Below are positions 1 through 5,799 of a stretch of 9,644 bases of DNA, piece by piece (the first letter of the stretch is position 1; every line of letters begins with the position of its first letter). The DNA is from CALALP01 sp041855735. Its GTDB lineage: Bacteria > Bacillota > Clostridia > Lachnospirales > Lachnospiraceae. The notes under the pieces are model-generated. The model saw nothing but the letters and a program-made list of their open reading frames with translations. It was not told where the DNA came from and searched no databases. Both the position numbers and the translations under genes were made by a program. Location: assembly GCA_041855735.1 (NCBI GenBank), contig JBHAEV010000151.1:1-9644 (forward strand), written 5' to 3'.

Positions 1-468
1 AAGGATGAGCGGCGCATATCTTACGCTCCTGTCATTCTTCTTGCTGTCAAACCAGCGCAGCAGGCCAAGTGTCAGGTAGAGTGTGCTTGCACCGTTTTCC
101 TCCAGTGAAGTCCTGGCAGAGCGGTACAATTTTGTCAGACTGACCGCCAGCTCCGCCTCATTGTACAAAGAATACAGCCGTTTATGCTTCCCCTCCGATG
201 CAATATACCCGGAAAACTCCCCAAGGCTTGTCATGGCTTCCACCGAAATCGTCCCTTCCTCGATCGGCATATTGTCGGGACGCGGCAATATTTTAAACTC
301 CTCACCGTCCGATAGCGCATCCTCAATCACCGCCAGATCTTCTGCGAGAATCGGTACCACCGACTTGGTAAAGCGCATACTGATGAGCATATTTCTCAAA
401 CTCAAATCCAGAAGTTTTCTCTCCCATTGCAATGTTCTGGTTCCCTGCAAAAATTCTTCCCTGCGCAT
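1..468 (-). CDS. DUF4011-domain helicase-like protein, N-terminal part (truncated by window edge)
   Basis: Seen: 156 uninterrupted codons from an ATG at 468 to the left edge, with no stop. Near the N-terminus is WERKLLDLSLRNMLISMR (about residues 15-32), and near the visible end a block reading RTSLEENGASTLYLTLGLL, followed by a tryptophan and then RYAPLIL. These are hallmarks I associate with the DUF4011 domain. Known of the family: DUF4011 normally opens very large proteins (well over 1000 residues) that continue into a superfamily I helicase core, often with a Vsr/DUF559-type nuclease region and a DUF3320 C-terminus. Such proteins have been linked to anti-phage defence. The helicase and nuclease parts are outside this window, so activity is inferred. 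Start choice: the ATG at 468 has AGGAGG five bases upstream. An in-frame ATG at 495 sits almost on the predicted transcription start and is less likely. The gene has its own promoter and is separated from the nitroreductase by a terminator. Confidence 0.82.
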   Translation of the reverse strand, partial: MRREEFLQGTRTLQWERKLLDLSLRNMLISMRFTKSVVPILAEDLAVIEDALSDGEEFKILPRPDNMPIEEGTISVEAMTSLGEFSGYIASEGKHKRLYSLYNEAELAVSLTKLYRSARTSLEENGASTLYLTLGLLRWFDSKKNDRSVRYAPLIL

Positions 469-473
469 AATCG

Positions 474-479
474 CCTCCT
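474..479 (-). promoter_or_regulatory. Ribosome binding site deciding the DUF4011 gene start
   Basis: AGGAGG on the minus strand with a 5-nt spacer to the ATG at 468. It favours this start over the in-frame ATG at 495, whose only upstream purine stretch is too close to work. Confidence 0.8.
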
Positions 480-501
480 GTTTTCGATATTCCATGCCTC
501 C

Positions 502-530
502 ATTATAATCCGATATCGAATCCGGGACAA
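502..530 (-). promoter_or_regulatory. Sigma-A-type promoter of the DUF4011 gene
   Basis: On the minus strand a -35 element TTGTCC (530-525) is followed, after exactly 17 nt, by a perfect -10 TATAAT (507-502). Transcription would start near 495, giving a leader of about 27 nt before the ATG at 468. The -35 matches consensus TTGACA at 4 of 6 positions. No operator is obvious around it. Confidence 0.75.
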
Positions 531-600
531 TTCCATTTTCGGGACGCGAAAACAGCAGCCGTTTTGCCTTGCATCCTAACAGGCAACGAAGGACAGATGC

Positions 601-641
601 AAAAAGCGATACCGCATCGGAAGTTGTCCGTGCGGTATCGC
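601..641 (-). terminator. Rho-independent terminator of the marR-nitroreductase unit
   Basis: Perfect 11-bp inverted repeat GCGATACCGCA / TGCGGTATCGC (606-616 and 631-641). The stem can continue past a one-base bulge with CGGA/TCCG (618-621 and 627-630) around a 5-nt loop. Read on the minus strand it is followed at once by TTTTT (605-601). It lies about 20 nt beyond the nitroreductase stop codon. Confidence 0.9.
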
Positions 642-661
642 CTTCTATATGGTATCACTTT

Positions 662-1231
662 CTAAAAAAACTTTACTCTGTTTTCGATGTTTTCTGTTGC
701 CTTTGCATCCGGCTTTGCCACAATTCCTCCGAATGGCATCTGTGCAATCAGTTTCCAGCTGTTCGGAAGATTCAACATTTGCTTTACGGCATCATCGATC
801 ACCGGATTGTAATGTTGCAGGTTTGCGCCGATGCCGAGATCTCTGAGGGCCGTCCAAATGCTGATCTGGAGCATCCCGTTTGCCTGATTTGCCCACACCG
901 GAAAATTATCCGCATACAGGGAAAATTTCTCCTGCAATGCCTTTATAACATCCTCATCGTAGAAGTAAAGAACGGTTCCGGCTGCCGCCTTAAATCCGTC
1001 AATCTTTTCTCTCGGCACATTGCCGCCGAATACTTCAAAAATCCTGTTCCACAGTTCATCCTGCTTTTCCCCGAATACCGTTACCACTCTGGCGCTCTTC
1101 ATATCAAAAGCGTCCGGCACAAGCCGGGTTACCTCCTCCACGGTCTTTTTCACTTCTTCGACACTGACCGGTAATTCCTTGTTTAACCCATAATATGTTC
1201 TGCGTTTCTTTAAACTTTCGTAAATAGCCAT
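662..1231 (-). CDS. Nitroreductase family protein, Frm2/Hbn1-like
   Basis: 189 residues, a normal length for a single-domain FMN-dependent nitroreductase. Seen: an N-terminal arginine pair in KKRRTYY (residues 8-14) of the kind that binds FMN phosphate; the stretch VPDAFDMKSARVV (38-50), matching the 'P-x-x-F-N-x-Q-S-x-R' strand-turn of the family; a central ANQANGMLQISIWTALRDLGIGANLQHYNP block (about 114-143); and the C-terminal MPFGGIVAKP flavin-site segment (165-174). The pattern, including ELWNRIFEVF after strand 2, fits the Frm2/Hbn1 branch (COG3560) rather than classical NfsA/NfsB. Family role: NAD(P)H-dependent reduction of nitro-aromatics or quinones, with links to redox and lipid stress; the physiological substrate here is unknown. 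Cytosolic, no signal peptide. The start has AGGAGG five bases upstream. The gene follows the MarR regulator by 69 nt with no terminator between, so they are probably co-transcribed. Confidence 0.87.
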   Translation of the reverse strand: MAIYESLKKRRTYYGLNKELPVSVEEVKKTVEEVTRLVPDAFDMKSARVVTVFGEKQDELWNRIFEVFGGNVPREKIDGFKAAAGTVLYFYDEDVIKALQEKFSLYADNFPVWANQANGMLQISIWTALRDLGIGANLQHYNPVIDDAVKQMLNLPNSWKLIAQMPFGGIVAKPDAKATENIENRVKFF

Positions 1232-1300
1232 TTTGACCTCCTAAATAAATACATCCGTTTTTTGGTTCTTTTCTCAACGAAGCTGCCGGTTTTTTTGAAA

Positions 1301-1759
1301 TTACGCCCGGCCGGGGAAACTCTTTTGCTTTCCTGATGTACTCCTGTATTTTCTGATTAAATGCACCAGAGTTTTTTTCTCCTCTTTTGTCCAAATCTCC
1401 AAAAGATTGCTTAACATCCGATTGTTTTCCGGATAGACCTGACGCACAATCTCCCTGCCTTTCGGGGTGATTTCCAGCATAAATCTGCGCTTGTCCTTCT
1501 CGTCCTGAAGCTTGGTGATATATCCCATCTTTTCCAGATTTCCGGTAATGACGGGTATGGTTCCGTCCGAACTCAGAGCATAATCTTTCACCTCTCCGAC
1601 CGTAAGACTCCCCTTATGATCGAGGGCTTCAAGAACCATAAACTGTCCGAGTGACAGACTGTGCCTTTTACAGATACGCTTCGTTTCTTTGTCCATCTTT
1701 GACACAATGCGATGTAATCCGATTACAAGCATCGACTCTTCCATCTCCAGCTTATCCAT
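1301..1759 (-). CDS. MarR-family transcriptional regulator
   Basis: 152 residues from the preferred ATG. Seen: a helical N-terminus; then the winged helix-turn-helix LSLGQFMVLEALDHKGSLTVGEV, with a recognition-helix region SSDGTIPVITGNLEKMGYI; the wing DEKDKRRFMLEITPKGREI with the family's D-x-R-R signature (here DKRR); and a C-terminal dimerisation helix. A single cysteine, in the N-terminal segment KRICKRH (residue 30 from the preferred start), is the only one in the protein and could sense oxidants or electrophiles as in OhrR-type members; that is inference. Start: GGGAGG at 1767-1772 leaves only 1 nt before an in-frame ATG at 1765 but 7 nt before the ATG at 1759, so 1759 is chosen. MarR proteins typically repress their own operon until a ligand or oxidant releases DNA. 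The likely partner is the downstream nitroreductase. Confidence 0.9.
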   Translation of the reverse strand: MDKLEMEESMLVIGLHRIVSKMDKETKRICKRHSLSLGQFMVLEALDHKGSLTVGEVKDYALSSDGTIPVITGNLEKMGYITKLQDEKDKRRFMLEITPKGREIVRQVYPENNRMLSNLLEIWTKEEKKTLVHLIRKYRSTSGKQKSFPGRA

Positions 1760-1766
1760 CCTCATA

Positions 1767-1772
1767 CCTCCC
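1767..1772 (-). promoter_or_regulatory. Ribosome binding site deciding the marR start
   Basis: GGGAGG on the minus strand. Spacing is 7 nt to the ATG at 1759 and only 1 nt to the in-frame ATG at 1765, which makes 1759 the likelier initiation codon. Confidence 0.7.
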
Positions 1773-1791
1773 GTATCTTTGATATCGGTAT

Positions 1792-1819
1792 ATTATCACT
1801 AGTTAGAGTTTTTTGTCAA
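1792..1819 (-). promoter_or_regulatory. Promoter of marR-nitroreductase, with a palindrome in the spacer
   Basis: Minus-strand -35 TTGACA (1819-1814, perfect consensus), 16-nt spacer, then -10 GATAAT (1797-1792, 5 of 6). The palindrome ACTAGT (1798-1803) lies in the spacer directly against the -10, within CTAACTAGTGATA, a composition common in MarR-type operators. A repressor bound there would block RNA polymerase. The promoter call is strong; the operator role is inferred. Confidence 0.75.
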
Positions 1820-1829
1820 GCGTTTTTTT

Positions 1830-1928
1830 TCAAGTTCTCTGTCCCAAAGGTTCAGTCGTTGGATCTAACACAGGTGTTGCACTTTTTTCCACGGCATGTT
1901 TGAATGAAGCATCCACCTCAGCTTCCAT
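1830..1928 (-). other. Doubtful 32-codon ORF between folA and marR
   Basis: On the minus strand an ATG at 1928, preceded by AAGGTG with a 6-nt spacer, opens a 32-codon frame ending in TGA at 1832-1830. The product would be acidic and polar and resembles no family I recognise. It could be a small peptide gene, a decayed gene remnant, or chance. The same stretch holds a perfect dyad AACACAGGTGTT (1867-1878) next to a near-palindrome GTTGGATCTAAC (1858-1869). No terminator for folA is visible here, so read-through into marR is possible. Confidence 0.15.
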
Positions 1929-1950
1929 GCATTACACCTTGACATCGACT

Positions 1951-2457
1951 CTATCTCTCAAGTGTGACAAAATCCATATCCACACCGTCCGCAAATACGG
2001 ACTTTGACTCTGTCACCCGCCAATTGTCCGGAAGCTCGATAAATTGATCCGCCTGTTCAAAAGACTTGTGTATCTTTGTCAGATAGATTCGGTCAATCCC
2101 CTCGTTTCGGATAAATTCCCGGTAAATCTCCGCTCCCCCGATGACAAACACCGGGCATTTTCCGGTTGACAAATCCCTTGCTTTTCCTGTCGCCTCCTCC
2201 ACGGAATGTGCCGCATATACACCCGGATATGAGAAATTCTCATTCCTTGTAATTACGATATTCTCTCGTTTCGGAAGTGGTTTGATGCGAAGTGATTCAA
2301 ACGTTTTTCGTCCCATAATCACAACCGAATGCAGAGTCTTCTCCTTAAAATGTGCCATATCCGTCGGAAAGTGACCGAGAAGCTCATTGCCGATCCCGAT
2401 TTCTCCGTTTTCTCCCGTCGCAACAATCAAATGAAACCCGATTTTATTCTGACTCAT
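1951..2457 (-). CDS. folA: Dihydrofolate reductase
   Basis: Reduces 7,8-dihydrofolate to tetrahydrofolate with NADPH. The 168 residues are a typical length. Seen: N-terminal strand HLIVATGENGEIGIGN (9-24); Met20-loop region ending in a proton-donor aspartate, PTD (D33, equivalent to E. coli D27); NADPH-binding VVIMGRKTFES (45-55) and NIVITRN (66-72); and VFVIGGAEIY (103-112) with the family's cis Gly-Gly. Odd: the usual L/M-P-W of the Met20 loop reads L-L-G (26-28), so the near-invariant Trp22 equivalent is glycine. All other core motifs are intact, so the enzyme is probably active. Neighbours: it begins 11 nt after the thyA stop, with AAGGAG in that gap, and the pair forms the classic dTMP/folate recycling module. 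ThyA makes dihydrofolate, which DHFR restores. It is probably the last gene of the pfkA-to-folA run. Confidence 0.95.
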   Translation of the reverse strand: MSQNKIGFHLIVATGENGEIGIGNELLGHFPTDMAHFKEKTLHSVVIMGRKTFESLRIKPLPKRENIVITRNENFSYPGVYAAHSVEEATGKARDLSTGKCPVFVIGGAEIYREFIRNEGIDRIYLTKIHKSFEQADQFIELPDNWRVTESKSVFADGVDMDFVTLER

Positions 2458-2468
2458 CCTGCTCCTTC

Positions 2469-3335
2469 CTAGATTGCCAATTCCAATCTCGGCAACTTCT
2501 CCAAAGGTTTATAATCTTCCAATATAAAATCCCCCGGCATAATATCTTGCAGTGTTGTTCCCTCTTTCAGTTTCAAAGTCGGATTCGGCAATTCGATTTT
2601 CGGCAATTCCTCTTCAAAACGTCGAATCAATTCCCTTGCCGCATCCTCATGGCGGTCATAGATGTGCAGATTGGTTACCGAATGGGTGAATGTTCCGACT
2701 TCCATGCCGACCTCTCTCGCGACGAGCATTTGCAATGCCGCATACTGCATCTTATTGATATGACCTGCCACGATGTAATCGGAGGATCTTTGCTCCAGTT
2801 TTAAATGCAGACGGTAAATTCCCTTATCCCCGGTTACACTCCAGGTTGTCATAAAGCAGCAGGGATCCAGACCGTGCTGTTCTTGCAATTCATCATTCTG
2901 CCATAAACTCATGATATGCCTGCGGCTGAACGGATTCGTTTTTAACTCTCGAATTAGATTTTCAAACAGATTGTATTTCCTTACCGTATGCCCGTAGCAG
3001 CTGCCGATGGTGCGATCCCCGATATCCCAGCTGTCCCACCATGTCACGCCGTATTTGTCCCGAAGGACATTCAGATCATTGCTCGCATCGCGGTAAATCC
3101 ACAGAATTTCACCGAACGCCATCTTGCAGGCAATCGGACGAAGAGAGGTGATCGGCAATTCACGGCTTAAATCATAGGTTTCCTGTACATTCAGAATGTA
3201 CTTCGTATGTGCCGGAGTGCCGTCCGCCCAATGCGGCCGAACCGATTGCGAATCGTCCCCATAGCCGTATTCCAGAATCTGTTTTAAATTCCGGTAAAAA
3301 TACCTATCCGCCCTGCTTGTTTTTGTTTCGCTCAT
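2469..3335 (-). CDS. thyA: Thymidylate synthase (ThyA, Bacillus/phi3T-like type)
   Basis: Converts dUMP to dTMP using 5,10-methylene-THF as carbon donor and reductant, releasing dihydrofolate. 288 residues. Seen: DGTPAHT (38-44); the folate/dUMP region EILWIYRDASNDLNVL (76-91); TIGSCYGH (109-116); phosphate-binding NPFSRRHIMSLW (134-145); catalytic cysteine in LDPC (Cys159); QRSSDYIVAGHIN (182-194), with the Asn that selects dUMP; and the late LHIYDRH (223-229). The residue after the catalytic Cys is another Cys (usually His in E. coli-type enzymes), followed by FMTTW. This resembles the B. subtilis ThyA/phage phi3T layout (PCxxxxxW) rather than PCH. Start: AGGAGG lies 8 nt upstream and inside the end of dusB. 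The ATG overlaps the dusB stop in ATGA, implying translational coupling. folA follows by 11 nt. Confidence 0.96.
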   Translation of the reverse strand: MSETKTSRADRYFYRNLKQILEYGYGDDSQSVRPHWADGTPAHTKYILNVQETYDLSRELPITSLRPIACKMAFGEILWIYRDASNDLNVLRDKYGVTWWDSWDIGDRTIGSCYGHTVRKYNLFENLIRELKTNPFSRRHIMSLWQNDELQEQHGLDPCCFMTTWSVTGDKGIYRLHLKLEQRSSDYIVAGHINKMQYAALQMLVAREVGMEVGTFTHSVTNLHIYDRHEDAARELIRRFEEELPKIELPNPTLKLKEGTTLQDIMPGDFILEDYKPLEKLPRLELAI

Positions 3336-4309
3336 GTCGTACTCCTCCTAAACTCTTCCAAAGTCGATACCAGTTCCTCCAAATGTTCAATCCGATTGAT
3401 TTTCTCCCGCAAAGAAGAAGAGCCCTTTCTGCCATGCGTGTACCATGCGATGTGTTTGCGCATCTGCCGTATTCCCAGATACTCTCCGTCATGTGCAATC
3501 TGCAGATGCAGATGTCTCAAAATCATGTCAACCACTTCGTCCTTACTTGGTCGCTCAACTTGTACGCCTTCTCGCAGAAATGTGTCAACTTCCCGAAAAA
3601 TCCATGGGTTTCCCTGTGCCGCTCTTGCAATCATCACACCGTCGCATCCGGTTTCTTCCAAAAGCCGCAGTGCGGATGCTCCATTTGTCACATCCCCATT
3701 GCCGACCACGGGAATCGTTACCGCCCGCTTTACCTCCCTGATGATATTCCAATCCGCCATTCCGCCGTAGTACTGTTCCCTCGTTCTGGCATGTACCGCA
3801 ATCATGCCGACACCGGCATCTTGTGCAATCCTTGCAATTTCCACCGCATTGACATGTTCGTCATCAAAGCCCTTTCGAATCTTCAAGGTCACCGGTTTTG
3901 CGGATGCCTTCACCATCGCGCTCAGCACCCGATGAGTGAGTTTCTCGTCTTTCATCAAAGCGGATCCCTCTCCGTTGTTGACAATCTTCGGCATGGGACA
4001 ACCCATATTCAAATCCAGAAAATCCCATCCCTCATGGCTGACCTTTTCACATACTTCACCCAGAATCCCGGGATCCGAGCCGAACAACTGCAGTGCAACC
4101 GGACTTTCCTTCCCCGTTGTACGCATTAACGCAAAGGTATTTTTATTTTGATAACTAATCGCCTTTGCGCTGACCATCTCCGTGGTCAGAAGTCCGCACC
4201 CCATCTCCTTACACAGCATGCGAAATGGCAGGTCTGTTACACCTGCCATGGGTCCAAGGCATAATCCGCCTTTTATTTCGATATCTTTAATCTTAAAACG
4301 TAAATCCAT
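3332..4309 (-). CDS. dusB: tRNA-dihydrouridine synthase, DusB type
   Basis: FMN-dependent enzyme that reduces particular uridines in the tRNA D-loop to dihydrouridine. 325 residues, the usual length. Seen: TIM-barrel start GLCLGPMAGVTDLPFR (15-30); the active-site block LDLNMGCPMPKIV (99-110 region) with catalytic Cys104; KIRKGFDD with Lys143; VHARTREQYYGG (172-183); the FMN-phosphate loops GNGDV (203-207) and GVMIARAAQGNPWIF (224-238); and a C-terminal helical domain with RQMRKHIAWYTHG that contacts tRNA. The start lacks a strong Shine-Dalgarno sequence (only GGGAA close by), but no better in-frame start exists. The 57-nt gap to the DUF6145-like gene has no clear promoter or terminator, so it probably belongs to the pfkA transcript. 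Its stop overlaps the thyA start by 4 nt. Confidence 0.95.
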   Translation of the reverse strand: MDLRFKIKDIEIKGGLCLGPMAGVTDLPFRMLCKEMGCGLLTTEMVSAKAISYQNKNTFALMRTTGKESPVALQLFGSDPGILGEVCEKVSHEGWDFLDLNMGCPMPKIVNNGEGSALMKDEKLTHRVLSAMVKASAKPVTLKIRKGFDDEHVNAVEIARIAQDAGVGMIAVHARTREQYYGGMADWNIIREVKRAVTIPVVGNGDVTNGASALRLLEETGCDGVMIARAAQGNPWIFREVDTFLREGVQVERPSKDEVVDMILRHLHLQIAHDGEYLGIRQMRKHIAWYTHGRKGSSSLREKINRIEHLEELVSTLEEFRRSTT

Positions 4310-4366
4310 TTTCCCAAACTTTCTTTCAATTCCCGATCAGACTTCGCCATATGAAACCAATTTGCA

Positions 4367-4723
4367 TCAAATCCGATCCCGGACATCCGTTTTGTCATTT
4401 TCATACCGCTTTAAAAACACAATTTTATAATAGGTTTCCAATTTCAAAAGCAGTTCCTCTTTTTTTCTTTGCATTCTTGAAATTTGAATTCCGCTCTCTA
4501 TCTCATCAAACAGATAATCCCCATCCTCAACATTTACTTTAAAAAGCAGCTCACCCTCCGGATTAAATTCCATCGTCAACACACCGCCGACGATTTCCGT
4601 AAAACTCACGCACATGATGCGAAGTTCATCCTGAATCTCGTCCGGCAGTGCCCGAAACTTCTCATTAAAATAATATTTTTCGTTGTAGGAGTTTGCGCCG
4701 CAAAGTACGACCCCGTCTCCCAT
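4367..4723 (-). CDS. DUF6145-like protein of unknown function
   Basis: 118 residues, no signal peptide or membrane segment. Seen: an N-terminal GVVLCGANSYNEKYYFN (4-20), a central block ELRIMCVSFTEIVGGVLTMEFN (33-54), then an acidic VEDGDYLFDEIESGIQ (70-85) and a basic C-terminal helix RKKEELLLKLETYYKIVFLK. The pattern matches my memory of small clostridial proteins annotated as DUF6145; that name is from recall. No catalytic motif is visible and I infer no function. The gene starts only 3 nt after the pfkA stop (TAA-ATC-ATG), so it is almost certainly translated from the pfkA mRNA, with ribosomes passing from one gene to the next; the upstream SD is weak (GGTG), which supports coupling. Confidence 0.75.
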   Translation of the reverse strand: MGDGVVLCGANSYNEKYYFNEKFRALPDEIQDELRIMCVSFTEIVGGVLTMEFNPEGELLFKVNVEDGDYLFDEIESGIQISRMQRKKEELLLKLETYYKIVFLKRYENDKTDVRDRI

Positions 4724-4726
4724 GAT

Positions 4727-5701
4727 TTACCGCACCAGGTTGGTGGCAACATAATAGGTATAAGGGCTGATTTCCTTCTTCATCTGCAATGCCTCCATAA
4801 TATCGAAGTCCACAAACTCGCCGCCCTTATATGCCACTACACGATTGGATTTTCCCTTTAACAACAGCTCCGTTGCCATGGAGCCCATAATCGAAGCATA
4901 CACTCTGTCCTTACAGGTCGGAGTACCGCCTCTTTGCATATGCCCCAGGATGCTCGCCCTGGTTTCCATGCCGGTGGTCGCCTCGATTCGCTTTGCCATG
5001 GATGTGGAATGCCCGATTCCCTCGGCATTGATGATAATATGATGCTTCTTGCCCTGTGATTTCGTGGTCAGAATCTTCTTGATCACCTGCTCTTCGTCGA
5101 AATCGTATTTTTCCGGAAGCAGCACATCTTCCGCCCCGTTTGCAATCGCACACCAAAGCGCGATATATCCCGCACTTCTGCCCATCACTTCAATGATGGA
5201 ACAACGCTCATGCGATGTGGAAGTATCCCTGATCTTATCAATCGCCTCCATCGCCGTGTTGACCGCCGTATCAAAACCGATGGTATAATCGGTGCAGGCA
5301 ATGTCAAGGTCAATCGTTCCCGGAAGCGCAATGGTATTGATTCCGTTCTCGGTAAGTCTGGCAGCACCCTGGAAAGAACCGTCACCTCCGATTACCACAA
5401 CGCCGTCAATTCCGTGCTTTCTGCAAATATCCGCACCTTTCTTCTGATACTCCGCTTCCTTGAATTCCAGGCATCTTGCCGTATATAAAACCGTACCGCC
5501 CCTGTCGATGATGTCGGACACGCTGTGACTGTTCATATCTTCGATCTCTTCATTCAACAGTCCGGCAAATCCTCTCTTGATCCCCTTTACCTTGATTCCA
5601 TTATGCAATGCCGTCCGAACCACCGCACGAATGGCTGCATTCATACCCGGTGCATCTCCGCCGCTTGTCAACACCCCGATTGTCTTTATCTTATCTCCCA
5701 T
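4727..5701 (-). CDS. pfkA: ATP-dependent 6-phosphofructokinase
   Basis: Phosphorylates fructose 6-phosphate to fructose 1,6-bisphosphate, the committing step of glycolysis; normally an allosteric cytosolic tetramer. 324 residues from the chosen start, the standard bacterial length. Seen: nucleotide loop TSGGDAPGMNAAIR (12-25); GGDGS (105-109), where Gly108 rather than Asp marks an ATP and not a pyrophosphate enzyme; catalytic loop PGTIDLD (127-133) with the base Asp131; substrate-binding MGRSAGYIA (173-181); and LGHMQRGG (252-259). Odd: the usual GTIDND reads GTIDLD, so Asn is replaced by Leu132 between the two key aspartates. The start is taken at the ATG at 5701, with AGGAGG 5 nt upstream; a longer frame from 5725 would carry that SD inside the gene. 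Its own promoter lies 100 nt upstream. The next gene starts 3 nt after its stop. Confidence 0.96.
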   Translation of the reverse strand: MGDKIKTIGVLTSGGDAPGMNAAIRAVVRTALHNGIKVKGIKRGFAGLLNEEIEDMNSHSVSDIIDRGGTVLYTARCLEFKEAEYQKKGADICRKHGIDGVVVIGGDGSFQGAARLTENGINTIALPGTIDLDIACTDYTIGFDTAVNTAMEAIDKIRDTSTSHERCSIIEVMGRSAGYIALWCAIANGAEDVLLPEKYDFDEEQVIKKILTTKSQGKKHHIIINAEGIGHSTSMAKRIEATTGMETRASILGHMQRGGTPTCKDRVYASIMGSMATELLLKGKSNRVVAYKGGEFVDFDIMEALQMKKEISPYTYYVATNLVR

Positions 5702-5706
5702 CTTAT

Positions 5707-5712
5707 CCTCCT
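5707..5712 (-). promoter_or_regulatory. Ribosome binding site deciding the pfkA start
   Basis: AGGAGG with a 5-nt spacer to the ATG at 5701. It lies within the alternative in-frame extension from 5725, whose extra eight residues precede the conserved N-terminus, so 5701 is preferred. Confidence 0.85.
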
Positions 5713-5769
5713 GCCCGGCATCCAAGACTGCAAAACCGCTATCCGCGAACCGCTGTTTTTTGATACCGT

Positions 5770-5782
5770 AAGAACTGTTCTT
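5770..5782. promoter_or_regulatory. Perfect palindrome in the pfkA leader, possible operator
   Basis: AAGAACTGTTCTT: 6-bp arms around one central base. It lies about 10-25 nt downstream of the predicted pfkA transcription start, where a bound regulator would block transcription. It could also be chance. It does not match an operator I can name. Confidence 0.3.
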
Positions 5783-5799
5783 GTCTTAAAACTGTACTT

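Noticed and set aside
564..586. Inverted repeat TTGCCT/AGGCAA
   Set aside because: The stem is only 6 bp with an 11-nt loop and no U-tract. The true terminator is the neighbouring 601-641 hairpin.
569..1174. 201-codon plus-strand frame opposite the nitroreductase
   Set aside because: It is a shadow of the nitroreductase and starts across that unit's terminator hairpin.
1104..1394. Minus-strand 96-codon frame spanning the marR/nitroreductase junction
   Set aside because: It overlaps both genes in another frame, lacks family resemblance and has no SD of its own.
3209..4129. Long plus-strand open frame of 306 codons opposite dusB/thyA
   Set aside because: It is antisense to dusB and thyA, whose family motifs are unmistakable. 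Its product has no domain logic and there is no ribosome binding site. It is a shadow.
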